This document shows, in pieces, positions 22,574-31,481 of a stretch of DNA of 51,912 nt. The stretch comes from Mycobacterium sp. (GTDB lineage Bacteria > Actinomycetota > Actinomycetes > Mycobacteriales > Mycobacteriaceae), in the NCBI GenBank assembly GCA_020438845.1, contig JAGQTV010000092.1:1-51912 (forward strand), written 5' to 3'. Position 1 is the first letter of the stretch; each line of letters begins with the position of its first letter. The notes beneath the pieces are model-generated. The model was given only the letters and a program-made list of their open reading frames with translations, was not told the origin of the DNA and did no database searches. The position numbers and the translations under genes were made by a program.

Positions 22574-23767
22574 TCAGGGGTGCACGCAGGCGCCGGTGGG
22601 CACCTTCGCAGTGCTACCGATCTTCGCCAGCTGGCCGGACACCTCGTCGGTGGTCATGACAAAGCCGGTGTCGTCATCGTCGACGGCGGCACCGAACACC
22701 ACGCCGATCACCTGACCGGCCCGGTTGATCATGGGCCCACCCGAATTGCCTTGCCGAACAAGGCCCCGGATGGTGTAAACCTCGCGGTTGACGGTGGTCG
22801 TTTTGTAGATGTCGGGCCCGCTGAGCTCGATGATCTCGCGGACTCGGGCCGGGGTAGCCACGAAGTCGCCCCCACCGGGAAAGCCCAACACCACGGCGTC
22901 GGTTCCGGTCTTGGCCGGCTGATCGGCGAACACCAGCGGCTGCAGCGGTAGGTCAGGCACATCGAGTATGGAGATGTCGGCGCTCGGGTCGTATGAGACC
23001 ACCGTCGCGTCGTACTTCTTGCCGTCCGCCGCCTCGACGGAGACGTTGTCGGTACCGGCGACCACGTGGGCGTTGGACATCACCCGGTTGGGGGCGATGA
23101 CGAAGCCGGTTCCTTCGAAGACTTTCTGGCAGCCAGGCGCCACCCCGCGAATCTTGACCACACTGGGCCGGGCGTTGGCCACCACCAGGCTGTCCGCCAG
23201 GGATGCATCCGGTGGAGCGACGGCCGCCACCGCAGTGTGACCGATCGGCTCCAGTGCAGCAGGCAGACCTGAGGTGCTGAGCAGCGCGGATATCCGCTTG
23301 GGCACAGCCTTGAGCCAGCCCGGAGCGTACTTGTCCACCTCGGCCACCACTCTGGAACCGCGCACCGCGGCGGCAAGGTTGGGCTGGTCGGACGACGTCA
23401 GCGGGCTGCCCAGCAACCACGCAGCGACCAGCACCACCACAAGTTGCAGAGCCACACCGATCATCGAGTCCAGGACCCGGACCGGGCCGCTGCGGATCGA
23501 GCCGCGAACGGCGCGGCCCAACACCACTCCGGCTACCTCACCGACCACCACCAAGGCCAGGATCAGGAACAACGCGGCGAAGAGTTTCGTGCGCGGCGAG
23601 CCGATGTGGCTGACGACATGCGGGGCCAGCATCACTCCGGCGATGGCGCCGAGGATCACCCCCACGAAGGACATCAGTGAGCCCAACGCGCCGGAACGCC
23701 ATCCGGAAATCGCGGCGATCAACGCAATGCCGATCACTGCGATGTCCAGCCATTGCGAACTCGTCAC
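22574..23767 (-). CDS. marP: membrane serine protease MarP (acid resistance)
   Basis: A 397-aa CvpA-plus-trypsin protein, the same length as M. tuberculosis MarP (Rv3671c). Four membrane helices occupy about residues 5-125, then a periplasmic protease: His in MSNAHVVAG, Asp in DPSADISIL, Ser in RQGNSGGPM. Two cysteines (APGCQK and GACVHP) match the regulatory disulfide of MarP. In M. tuberculosis it cleaves the hydrolase RipA and maintains pH homeostasis in acid. It is the last gene of the nth-TlpA-nudix-marP operon, overlapping the nudix gene by 4 bases. Confidence 0.95.
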   Translation of the reverse strand: MTSSQWLDIAVIGIALIAAISGWRSGALGSLMSFVGVILGAIAGVMLAPHVVSHIGSPRTKLFAALFLILALVVVGEVAGVVLGRAVRGSIRSGPVRVLDSMIGVALQLVVVLVAAWLLGSPLTSSDQPNLAAAVRGSRVVAEVDKYAPGWLKAVPKRISALLSTSGLPAALEPIGHTAVAAVAPPDASLADSLVVANARPSVVKIRGVAPGCQKVFEGTGFVIAPNRVMSNAHVVAGTDNVSVEAADGKKYDATVVSYDPSADISILDVPDLPLQPLVFADQPAKTGTDAVVLGFPGGGDFVATPARVREIIELSGPDIYKTTTVNREVYTIRGLVRQGNSGGPMINRAGQVIGVVFGAAVDDDDTGFVMTTDEVSGQLAKIGSTAKVPTGACVHP

Positions 23768-24558
23768 AGCGGCTCCTCACTGTCGTCGCCGACGAGCGCC
23801 ATTGCTTCGTCTAATTCCCGAACATTCTCGGTATCCCAGGGTCGCGCCCAACCGGCCACGTCGAGCATCGCTGAGATTACGTGACCCGTGAAACCCCATA
23901 CCAGCATCTCATTGAGCAGAAATGCGGGACCGGCGTATCGGCGCAGGGCGGTACCGCGGTAGACCATCAGCCGATTTCGCGGATTGACGAACGCCCGCAG
24001 CGGAACCCGCGCCACAAGTGCCGTCTCCGAGTCGCTGACCACGGCTACCGGCCCGGGGTCCGGGGAATACGCCAGTACCGGGACGACATGGAAGCCCGAC
24101 GGCGGGATGAACATCCGGTCCAAAGTCACCAACGGATGCAGTCGGGCGGGGTCAATACCGGTCTCCTCGCGCGCCTCCCGCAAAGCGGTGGCAACCGGGC
24201 CGGTGTCCTCCGGGTCGGCGGCCCCGCCCGGGAAGGCGGCCTGGCCGGCATGGTGGCGCAGGGTGCCCGCGCGAACGGTGAGCAACAGATCGGCGTCACC
24301 GGGAACTTCGCCGGGCGGGTGGTCGACGTGCGGCCCGGAGAACAACACCAATACCGCGGCATCTCGGCCGGTCCGGGCCGCGTCGGCCACCTGGCCCGCT
24401 CCCGCCAGAACGGCCCGCAACTCCGGGGGAACGCGCCGCCGGTAGGCGTCCGGAACACGGTTGACGTTGTCAACCAAAGGTGCCAGCCAGGGTGGCCTGA
24501 CCGCCGGACGGAGGCTTTCCCCCGTATTCACCGCGTCGCTGCCGTCTGTCGGCTTCAC
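23764..24558 (-). CDS. NUDIX hydrolase, CoA pyrophosphatase-like (Rv3672c-like)
   Basis: A 264-aa nudix protein. The nudix box runs GGAADPEDTG to ALREAREETGI near residues 108-130, with FPGGAAD before it and the CoA-type LLTVRAGTLRHHAGQ lead. The CoA pyrophosphatase subfamily splits CoA to 3',5'-ADP and phosphopantetheine. Overlaps its neighbours by 4 bases on both sides, so it is translated within the nth-marP operon. Confidence 0.87.
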   Translation of the reverse strand: MKPTDGSDAVNTGESLRPAVRPPWLAPLVDNVNRVPDAYRRRVPPELRAVLAGAGQVADAARTGRDAAVLVLFSGPHVDHPPGEVPGDADLLLTVRAGTLRHHAGQAAFPGGAADPEDTGPVATALREAREETGIDPARLHPLVTLDRMFIPPSGFHVVPVLAYSPDPGPVAVVSDSETALVARVPLRAFVNPRNRLMVYRGTALRRYAGPAFLLNEMLVWGFTGHVISAMLDVAGWARPWDTENVRELDEAMALVGDDSEEPL

Positions 24559-25190
24559 AACGGCCCTGAGCCCACTGCGGCGGCGATGGCCTCGGCGCTG
24601 GTGAAGGCCTCCGGAAGGACCTTGGCAACGCTGCCGTCCGGCCGGAGCACGACCGTGGCAGGCATCACGTTCGGCAACGCGAGAGCCCCGGCGATACTGC
24701 GCCGGCCGTCCTGCAGCACCGGGAGTCGGACGCCGAGTTCGGCAACGCGTTGCAGTGCTGCGGCCTCGTTCTCGTCCTGATGAACGGTCACGACTGTCAC
24801 GCCGTCACCCACCCGCCGTTGATAGTCGGCCAGGGCCGGTAGTTCATCGGCACATGGTCCGCACCAGTACGCCCAGAAGTTGAGCACCACGGTCCGACCG
24901 GCCAAGGCCTTGCCGACCTGGACAGGCGAGCCATTGGCCGCACATTCGACAACCACCTGCTGCAGGGGTGGCGGACCGGCGGCACCGTCGCCCAACGGGC
25001 AGGGCGGCAGCTCGGCACTGCGGCGTAGCCCGGCCAGCGCCTCGGGAGTGTCGGCGTCACGGTGGGTCCGCGGGCTAGGGGTGCTCGGGGCGCCCGGCTG
25101 TGGTTCTCCAGCCAGTTGCTCGGTGAACGCCCCGACGACGACCGCCACCACGGCCAGCGTTGCCAGCGTCCAGCGGGTCGAGACCTTCAT
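24555..25190 (-). CDS. TlpA/DsbE-like thioredoxin-fold protein (Rv3673c-like)
   Basis: A 211-aa membrane-anchored or secreted redox protein. The N-terminal helix ([16 protein letters not shown]) is an uncleaved anchor or signal; the thioredoxin domain has the CxxC in [17 protein letters not shown] and the cis-proline region [13 protein letters not shown]. An additional Cys pair before the domain ([14 protein letters not shown]) occurs in mycobacterial homologues. The ATG at 25190 overlaps the nth stop; the longer upstream frame lies inside nth and was rejected. Confidence 0.88.
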   Translation of the reverse strand: MKVSTRWTLATLAVVAVVVGAFTEQLAGEPQPGAPSTPSPRTHRDADTPEALAGLRRSAELPPCPLGDGAAGPPPLQQVVVECAANGSPVQVGKALAGRTVVLNFWAYWCGPCADELPALADYQRRVGDGVTVVTVHQDENEAAALQRVAELGVRLPVLQDGRRSIAGALALPNVMPATVVLRPDGSVAKVLPEAFTSAEAIAAAVGSGPL

Positions 25191-25933
25191 CGGCGCTCGG
25201 AGATCCCCGCAAGCGCGAGCAGGTGCTCGGTCTCCGGACCCTTGACGAGCTGGGCTGCGACCTGCGGCTCGGTGGGACCCGTGCCGTACGACGGACAGTC
25301 CTTTGCCAGCACACACACTCCGCAGGCGGGCTTGCGGGCATGGCAGACCCGGCGGCCGTGGAAGATGACGCGGTGGCTCAGCAATGTCCACTCACGGCGC
25401 TCGATGAGCTTGCCGACGGCGAATTCGACCTTGACCGGGTCGGTCTCCTCGGTCCACCCCCAACGCCGGACGAGCCGGCCGAAATGGGTGTCGACGGTGA
25501 TGCCGGGGATGTCGAAGGCGTTGCCGAGGATCACGTTGGCCGTCTTGCGGCCGATACCGGGCAGACTCACCAATTCGTCCATCGAGGCCGGTACCTGACC
25601 GTCGAACCGATCGACGAGTGCCTGGCCAAGGCGGATCAGCGAGTCGGCCTTGTTGCGGTAGAAGCCGGTTGGTCTGATCAGTTCCTCGAGTTCGGTCCGG
25701 TTGGCGCCGGCGTAGTCGGCGGCGGTGCGGTATCTGGCGAACAGCGCGGGCGTCGTCAGGTTGATCCGCTTGTCGGTGCTCTGCGCCGACAAGATGGTCG
25801 CCACTGCCAGCTCCAACGGGTTGGTGAAGTCCAGTTCGCAGTAGACGTGTGGGAATGCGACGGCCAGCTCCCTGTTCATCCGCCGCGCCCGTCTAACCAG
25901 CGCGAGGTGGGTTTCCGCCTTCTTGGCCTTCAC
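25187..25933 (-). CDS. nth: endonuclease III
   Basis: Base-excision repair glycosylase/AP lyase removing oxidised pyrimidines. In 248 aa the helix-hairpin-helix [13 protein letters not shown] carries the catalytic lysine, and the catalytic aspartate is in [10 protein letters not shown]. Four cysteines ([17 protein letters not shown]) bind the 4Fe-4S cluster. First gene of the four-gene operon that ends with marP. Confidence 0.96.
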   Translation of the reverse strand: MKAKKAETHLALVRRARRMNRELAVAFPHVYCELDFTNPLELAVATILSAQSTDKRINLTTPALFARYRTAADYAGANRTELEELIRPTGFYRNKADSLIRLGQALVDRFDGQVPASMDELVSLPGIGRKTANVILGNAFDIPGITVDTHFGRLVRRWGWTEETDPVKVEFAVGKLIERREWTLLSHRVIFHGRRVCHARKPACGVCVLAKDCPSYGTGPTEPQVAAQLVKGPETEHLLALAGISERR

Positions 25934-26404
25934 CTCCGTCAGGGTACTGACGCGGTGCCGCCCGCCGCCGACAGACCGGTGGCAATTCGTGATCCGGATG
26001 AGACCTTGTGCCGGTTAAGTTGCCGCCTATGTCGTGTCTGTTCGCTGCGTGCGTGCCCGGGATGCTGATGGTTACGACCTTCGGCCTGCAACGGCTCGAA
26101 AGCGTCCTCCACCGCGAACGCCCGTCTGCGGCCCAGATCGTCGGACGGATTGAGAATGCGGCTCGGAACGCCCAAATCAGGGCCATCGGAAACGGCCCGG
26201 TCGCTGGCCCGACTGTCCTCCCCGAACGCCGCCCCGATCCGGTGCACCGACTCCTTGCCGACGAACCGGGACTTCCGACTCGGATCTACCTGAGTTCCCC
26301 CGCGAATCCGCGGTTTCAGCCAGCCGAATTTGCCAATTCTGTGTAGCGTCGGTTTACGGCTGACATGTGTCGCCGTAGACCACCGATGACCTAAGAGGGG
26401 CAAC
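25934..26404. promoter_or_regulatory. 471-base divergent region upstream of nth and crp
   Basis: No convincing gene is seen. M. tuberculosis has a small membrane protein gene (Rv3675) here; the plus frame 26008-26346 does not resemble a membrane protein. The last 60 bases before crp contain TACGGC (26355-26360) and GCCGTA (26372-26377), a 6-bp inverted repeat with 11-base spacer, a candidate operator. Confidence 0.45.
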
Positions 26405-27079
26405 GTGGACGAGATCCTGGCCAGGGCCGGAATCTTCCAGGGAGTCGATCCCGCGGCTGTTGCCGCGCTGACCAAGCAGCTTCAGCCGGTGGATTTCCCG
26501 CGGGGGCACACCGTCTTCGCCGAGGGCGAGCCGGGCGACCGGCTATACATCATCACGGCCGGGAAAGTGAAGATCGGGCGTCGCTCCCCCGACGGTCGGG
26601 AGAACCTGCTGACGATCATGGGTCCGTCGGATATGTTCGGCGAGCTGTCGATCTTCGATCCCGGCCCACGAACCTCCAGTGCGACGACGATCACCGAGGT
26701 ACGGGCGGTGTCGATGGACCGCGACGCCCTCAAGGCGTGGATCGCCGACCGCCCCGAGATCGCCGAGCAGCTGCTGCGGGTGCTCGCGCGCCGACTGCGC
26801 CGTACTAACAACAACCTGGCCGACCTCATCTTCACCGATGTACCGGGCCGGGTGGCCAAGCAGCTACTACAGCTGGCCCAGCGGTTCGGTACCCAAGAGG
26901 GTGGGGCCATGCGGGTTACCCACGACCTCACCCAGGAGGAGATCGCCCAGCTCGTCGGCGCATCCCGGGAGACCGTGAACAAGGCGTTGGCTGACTTCGC
27001 TCACCGTGGCTGGATTCGGCTGGAGGGCAAGAGCGTGCTGATCTGCGACTCCGAGCGCCTGGCGCGCCGAGCGAGGTAA
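26405..27079 (+). CDS. crp: cAMP receptor protein, transcription regulator
   Basis: A 224-aa Crp/Fnr regulator identical in length to M. tuberculosis Crp (Rv3676). The cyclic-nucleotide pocket shows [18 protein letters not shown], a dimerisation C-helix precedes [12 protein letters not shown], and the winged helix-turn-helix is [20 protein letters not shown]. It binds cAMP and the TGTGA-type site. The GTG start at 26405 follows AGAGGGGCAAC. Two cyclases in the window may supply its ligand. Confidence 0.97.
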   Translation: MDEILARAGIFQGVDPAAVAALTKQLQPVDFPRGHTVFAEGEPGDRLYIITAGKVKIGRRSPDGRENLLTIMGPSDMFGELSIFDPGPRTSSATTITEVRAVSMDRDALKAWIADRPEIAEQLLRVLARRLRRTNNNLADLIFTDVPGRVAKQLLQLAQRFGTQEGGAMRVTHDLTQEEIAQLVGASRETVNKALADFAHRGWIRLEGKSVLICDSERLARRAR

Positions 27080-27176
27080 GACTCGCGCCAGCGAGGCGCA
27101 ACGGGATGCACCCGAAATCGACGTTCTGGCGCGATTTACTCGCACTTTCCCGCCCGTTTGTCGGTTTGGGCGGATA

Positions 27177-27950
27177 TCAGGTGGCCCGTAGATAGGCCAA
27201 CTGGGTGCGCACCGACGCCTCTGCGGCGTCCCACAGCTTCTCGTCGACGTCGGTGTAGACGTGCTCGACGACCTGACGGGCGGTCGCGTCCTCGCCGAGC
27301 GCCCGCAGAGCCTCGCGTACCTGCTCCAGCCGCTCCTGCCGATGCGCCAGGTACATCGCGGCGACTGCGGCGAGGTCGTCAAGTTCGGGCCCGTGGCCGG
27401 GCAAAACCCTGCGGCGGCCCAGTCCTTGCAGCCGACGCAGCGACTCCAGGTAGTCGGCCAGGCTGCCGTCCTCGTCGTCCAGGACGGTGGTCCCGCGGCC
27501 CAGAATCGTGTCGGCGGTCAGCACGGCGTCGTCGAGAACGAAGCTCAGCGAATCGCCGGTGTGGCCAGGGGTAGCCAGCACGGTGATCCTCAGCCCGGCC
27601 GCCTCGATGACGTCCCCGTCACGCAACTGGCCCCCGCGACCGCGCAGGAACCCGCTGCCCACCGCTCGTACGGTTGCCCCGGTCGCCTCCACGATCTTGT
27701 CGATGCCGTCGGTGTGGTCCCCATGGCGATGGCTGATCAGCACCAGCGGGATAGGTCCCAGTGCGGCCAGTCGGCCGAGGTGCTCGTCGTCGTCGGGTCC
27801 CGGGTCGATGACCACCATCTCGTCGCTGCCGGGGCCGCGGAGCACCCAGGTGTTGGTGCCCTCAAGCGTGAGCAAACCCGGGTTGTCGCAGAGCAGTACG
27901 GAGGCCGTCGCGGTAACCGGTCTCAGAACACCGTAGGCCGGATGCTTCAC
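27177..27950 (-). CDS. metallo-beta-lactamase fold hydrolase (Rv3677c-like)
   Basis: A 257-aa MBL-fold protein with the metal motif SHRHGDHTDG, ATPGHTGDS as the second histidine, and a LPGHGPEL third histidine. The C-terminal helical domain with RQERLEQV is that of the LACTB2/RNase-like subfamily. Substrate not predictable. It is on the minus strand, 7 bases after the RidA gene, in one operon. Confidence 0.88.
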   Translation of the reverse strand: MKHPAYGVLRPVTATASVLLCDNPGLLTLEGTNTWVLRGPGSDEMVVIDPGPDDDEHLGRLAALGPIPLVLISHRHGDHTDGIDKIVEATGATVRAVGSGFLRGRGGQLRDGDVIEAAGLRITVLATPGHTGDSLSFVLDDAVLTADTILGRGTTVLDDEDGSLADYLESLRRLQGLGRRRVLPGHGPELDDLAAVAAMYLAHRQERLEQVREALRALGEDATARQVVEHVYTDVDEKLWDAAEASVRTQLAYLRAT

Positions 27951-27957
27951 CCGCGTT

Positions 27958-28413
27958 TCACGCGACCTCGACGATGAGTTCGACCTCCACCGGCGCGTCC
28001 AGCGGTAACTCCGAAACCCCTACCGCCGAACGGGCGTGGGCACCGCAATCACCGAAGACCTCGCCCAGGAACTCCGAGGCACCGTTGACCACGCCCGGCT
28101 GTCCGCTGAAACCCGGGGCAGAGGCTACGAAGCCGACGACTTTGACAATTCGCGTGACGGCGTCGATGCCCACCAGGGCATCGACGGCTGCCAGTGCATT
28201 CATCGCGCATTGGCGGGCTGCGACTTTGGCATCGTCGGGCAACACCTGGGCGCCGACCTTGCCGGTGTGGACGAGTTCGCCCTCGCGCAGCGGCAACTGG
28301 CCGGAGGTGTAGACGAGGTTGCCGGTCCGAACCGCCGGGACGTATACCGCCAACGGCTTGGCCACCGTGGGCAACGTGATGCCCAACTGCGCCAACCGCT
28401 GCGATGCACTCAC
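27958..28413 (-). CDS. RidA/YjgF-family protein (Rv3678c-like)
   Basis: A 151-aa RidA-like protein, the M. tuberculosis Rv3678c length. It starts SASQRLAQLGITLP, contains VYTSGQLPLREGE, and ends with LPLDAPVEVELIVEVA. RidA proteins hydrolyse reactive enamines; this longer branch (150-155 aa) lacks an obvious RidA arginine in the usual place, so activity is uncertain. GTG at 28413 overlaps the stop of the DUF4177 gene by 4 bases; the longer upstream frame was rejected. Confidence 0.88.
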   Translation of the reverse strand: MSASQRLAQLGITLPTVAKPLAVYVPAVRTGNLVYTSGQLPLREGELVHTGKVGAQVLPDDAKVAARQCAMNALAAVDALVGIDAVTRIVKVVGFVASAPGFSGQPGVVNGASEFLGEVFGDCGAHARSAVGVSELPLDAPVEVELIVEVA

Positions 28414-28586
28414 TTCGGTCTCTTCAGATACGCAACGTGCTGTTCGCCGGTCGGACCGTTGAGCACCGAGACCAGTTCCCAGCCGTCGGCGCCCCACTGG
28501 TCGAGGATCTGCTTGGTCGCATGCGTCAGCAACGGCACCGTGGCGTACTCCCACTTGATCGGTTGGCTCGCGGTTGGTTGGCTCAT
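28410..28586 (-). CDS. small DUF4177-type protein (Rv3678A-like)
   Basis: A 58-aa protein (SQPTASQPIKWEYATVPLL to VAYLKRPK) with the WEY-x6-L, GADGWELVSV pattern of DUF4177. Function unknown. First gene of the three-gene minus-strand operon; 37 bases separate it from the divergent Get3-like gene. Confidence 0.85.
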   Translation of the reverse strand: MSQPTASQPIKWEYATVPLLTHATKQILDQWGADGWELVSVLNGPTGEQHVAYLKRPK

Positions 28587-28623
28587 ACGCCGCAGCGTAA
28601 CGCTCAAGCCCTACCATGGCGGA

Positions 28624-29646
28624 GTGGCGAGCGAAATTGACGACGGCAGCGGGCTCGGCTGGCCATTACGCCTCACGAAGGCCCGGCTGCATTTCGTCTC
28701 CGGCAAGGGCGGAACCGGCAAGACCACCGTGGCTGCCGCTCTGGCCCTGACTCTGGCCGCGGGCGGGCGCCGGGTCCTGCTGGTGGAGGTCGAAGAGCGA
28801 CAGGGCATCGCGCAGCTGTTCGATGTTCCCCCGCTGCCCTACGCCGAGGTCAAGGTGGCGACGGCCGATGGCGGCGGGCATGTCAACGCCCTGGCCGTTG
28901 ACATTGAGGCCGCGTTCCTGGAGTACCTCGACATGTTTTACAACCTGGGCATCGCCGGGCGGGCGATGCGGCGGGTCGGGGCTATCGAGTTCGCCACCAC
29001 CATCGCGCCCGGCCTGCGCGACGTGCTGCTGACCGGAAAAATCAAAGAAGCGGCCGGCCGGTTCGACTCCAACACCAAGCGCCCGATGTATGACGCCATC
29101 GTCGTGGACTCCCCACCGACGGGTCGCATCGCGCGGTTCCTCGACGTCACCAAGGCCCTGTCGGATATTGCCAAGGGCGGCCCGGTGCACTCCCAGGCCG
29201 AAGGCGTGGTTCGGCTCTTGCACTCCGATCAGACCGCAATCCACCTGGTGACCCTGCTGGAGGCTCTACCCATCCAGGAGACCATCGAGGCGATCGACGA
29301 ACTTGAGGAGCTCGGGTTGCCGATCGGCAGCGTGATCGTCAACCGCAATATCCCGCCGTTCCTCCCGCCTGCCGATCTCATCAGGGCCGCTGAGGGCGAA
29401 ATCGACGCGGGCGCCGTACGGTCTGGTTTGTCCCGCGTGGGCATCACTCTCTCCGATGCCGACTTCGCGGGTCTGCTGACCGAAACCGTCGAGCACGCCA
29501 CCCGAATTCAGGCCCGAGCAGAGAGTGCAGTGCAGCTCGAGAATCTGCACGCGCCGATCCTCCACCTGCCGACCGTCGCCGACGGAGTGGATCTGGGCAG
29601 CCTGTACGAGCTGGCGGAAGTCCTCGCTCACCAGGGCGTTCGATGA
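28624..29646 (+). CDS. bagA: Get3/ArsA-like ATPase A (Rv3679-like, BagA)
   Basis: A 340-aa P-loop ATPase. The deviant Walker A is [16 protein letters not shown], the switch-like [16 protein letters not shown] and the [10 protein letters not shown] region match the M. tuberculosis protein of the same length. With Rv3680 it forms a Get3-related pair reported as BagA/BagB, linked to glycerol-related detoxification. The GTG at 28624 starts the conserved N-terminus; a long frame reaching to 28036 is an artefact. 34 bases precede the next gene. Confidence 0.93.
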   Translation: MASEIDDGSGLGWPLRLTKARLHFVSGKGGTGKTTVAAALALTLAAGGRRVLLVEVEERQGIAQLFDVPPLPYAEVKVATADGGGHVNALAVDIEAAFLEYLDMFYNLGIAGRAMRRVGAIEFATTIAPGLRDVLLTGKIKEAAGRFDSNTKRPMYDAIVVDSPPTGRIARFLDVTKALSDIAKGGPVHSQAEGVVRLLHSDQTAIHLVTLLEALPIQETIEAIDELEELGLPIGSVIVNRNIPPFLPPADLIRAAEGEIDAGAVRSGLSRVGITLSDADFAGLLTETVEHATRIQARAESAVQLENLHAPILHLPTVADGVDLGSLYELAEVLAHQGVR

Positions 29647-29680
29647 TGCTGGGTTCGATGCTGCCGAAGGAGGACCGACG

Positions 29681-30817
29681 ATGAGTGTCACACCGCCGCT
29701 GCTGGACATGAAGTCCATCCTGTCCGATACGTCGAATCGGGTCGTGGTGTGCTGCGGAGCCGGCGGTGTGGGCAAGACCACGACTGCCGCAGCGATGGCG
29801 CTGCGCGCAGCGGAGTACGGCCGCCACGTGGTGGTCTTGACCATCGACCCGGCCAAACGGCTGGCCCAGGCCCTGGGGATAAAGGAACTCGGCAACTCGC
29901 CGCAGCGGGTACCGCTGGCGCCCGAAGTCAGCGGGCAATTGCACGCGATGATGCTCGACATGCGCCGCACCTTCGACGACATGGTCGTCGAGTACTCCGG
30001 ACCCGAACGGGCGCAATCGATTCTGGACAACCAGTTCTATCAGACCGTCGCCACCTCCTTGGCCGGCACGCAGGAGTACATGGCCATGGAGAAGCTGGGC
30101 CAACTCCTCGCCGAGGATCGGTGGGACCTCGTCGTCGTCGACACTCCACCGTCACGCAACGCCCTGGATTTCCTCGACGCCCCGAAACGACTCGGAAGCT
30201 TCATGGACAGCAGGCTGTGGAAGCTGTTCCTGGGCCCGGGTCGCGGCCTGGGCAAGCTGGTGACCGGCGTGATGGGCCTGGCGATGAAGGCGATGTCGAC
30301 GATCCTGGGGTCGCAGATGCTGTCCGACGCGGCAGCCTTCGTGCAGTCGCTGGACTCGACCTTCGGTGGATTCCGGCAGAAGGCGGACCGGACCTATGCG
30401 CTACTCAAACGCCGCGGCACGCAATTCGTCGTGGTTTCCGCCGCCGAACCGGACGCGCTGCGCGAAGCCACCTTCTTCGTCGACCGGCTCTCGGAGGAGG
30501 GGATGCCGCTGGCCGGCCTGGTCCTCAACCGCACACACCCGATGCTGTGCCCCCTCACCGTGGAACGCGCCGTCGACGGCGCGACCGAACTCGAGGCGGT
30601 GGAGGAGGAAGACGGGACTGCCCTGACTGCGGCGGTGCTTCGCATCCACGCCGACCGCGGGCTGACCGCCAAGCGGGAAATTCGGTTGTTGTCGAGGTTC
30701 ACCGGCGCCAATCCCCACGTGCGGGTGATCGGGGTGCCCGCGCTGCCGTTTGACGTGTCCGATCTCGACGCCCTACAGGCCATCGCCGATCAGATCACCG
30801 GGGAAACGTCCCCCTAG
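29681..30817 (+). CDS. bagB: Get3/ArsA-like ATPase B (Rv3680-like, BagB)
   Basis: A 378-aa partner of the preceding ATPase. Walker [18 protein letters not shown] near residue 27, [14 protein letters not shown] switch [18 protein letters not shown] switch II, and the Get3-type hydrophobic helices ([36 protein letters not shown]). Start ATG at 29681 with AAGGAGG 7 bases upstream. M. tuberculosis Rv3680 is the counterpart. Confidence 0.93.
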   Translation: MSVTPPLLDMKSILSDTSNRVVVCCGAGGVGKTTTAAAMALRAAEYGRHVVVLTIDPAKRLAQALGIKELGNSPQRVPLAPEVSGQLHAMMLDMRRTFDDMVVEYSGPERAQSILDNQFYQTVATSLAGTQEYMAMEKLGQLLAEDRWDLVVVDTPPSRNALDFLDAPKRLGSFMDSRLWKLFLGPGRGLGKLVTGVMGLAMKAMSTILGSQMLSDAAAFVQSLDSTFGGFRQKADRTYALLKRRGTQFVVVSAAEPDALREATFFVDRLSEEGMPLAGLVLNRTHPMLCPLTVERAVDGATELEAVEEEDGTALTAAVLRIHADRGLTAKREIRLLSRFTGANPHVRVIGVPALPFDVSDLDALQAIADQITGETSP

Positions 30818-30830
30818 CTGACGATCCCCC

Positions 30831-31181
30831 TCAGCTGACGACGCGCTGTTTGCGCGAACCGCAAAAGAATTCAGCCCACGAGGACACCTCGGGGTGCTGC
30901 TTGAGCAGGGCACGGCGCTGCCGCTCGGTCATACCGCCCCACACTCCGAACTCGACGCGATTGTCGAGGGCGTCGGCTCCACACTCGGCTATTACCGGGC
31001 AGTGCCGACAAATCACGGCGGCCTTGCGTTGCGCGGCACCCCGCACAAAGAGTTGATCGGGGTCGGTAGATCGACACAACGCTTTGGACACCCAGGCGAT
31101 CCGGGCCTCCGCGTCCGCCCCCTGGAGAGAACCGAGTGAAACTGCACTTGTCCTGCGGGCTGCGGGCCGAGTCCCAGACAC
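30831..31181 (-). CDS. whiB4: WhiB-family redox regulator WhiB4
   Basis: A 116-aa iron-sulfur protein. Four cysteines bind the cluster: ALCRSTD, then CRHCPVIAEC. The GVWGG turn is followed by the basic DNA-binding tail (TERQRRALLKQH). In M. tuberculosis WhiB4 is an oxygen/NO-sensitive regulator of antioxidant genes and beta-lactam tolerance. Divergent from ponA2 with 300 bases between. The start is a GTG. Confidence 0.93.
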   Translation of the reverse strand: MSGTRPAARRTSAVSLGSLQGADAEARIAWVSKALCRSTDPDQLFVRGAAQRKAAVICRHCPVIAECGADALDNRVEFGVWGGMTERQRRALLKQHPEVSSWAEFFCGSRKQRVVS

Positions 31182-31481
31182 AGGTGATCCCTTCGTCCGA
31201 GCCGCCCACGGGGACGGCTGCTCCCTCCGGTGTAGGACACTGCGACCTACGCCACATCGCGACAGGAGTGTTATCTACGTCGCACTGTGTGCCTAAGTTA
31301 GGTGGTCAGGTGGCATTTGCGCAACAGTCAAATCACAGGTTTTTTGGCACAAACGTGCAGTCCCACCATGAACTGCGCTTTTGTTGCGTCCCGTCGGGAA
31401 CTTTCTGCCCTTGGAGACCGTTAAGGTCGCGCCGCTGGGACGCTACACATTCTCCCGGCAGGGCTCAGTACGCTGTCACCC
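31182..31481. promoter_or_regulatory. divergent region between whiB4 and ponA2
   Basis: 300 bases between divergent genes; no gene seen. It is AT-richer than its flanks at 31270-31390 and includes GTGTTATCTACG, a possible -10 near 31270, but nothing is specific enough to assign. Confidence 0.35.

Noticed and set aside
26008-26346. 112-codon frame upstream of crp
   Set aside because: No ribosome binding site or domain, and it does not resemble the membrane protein found here in M. tuberculosis.
28036-28623. Upstream extension of the Get3-like ATPase frame
   Set aside because: It is antisense to the RidA and DUF4177 genes; the GTG at 28624 fits the conserved start.
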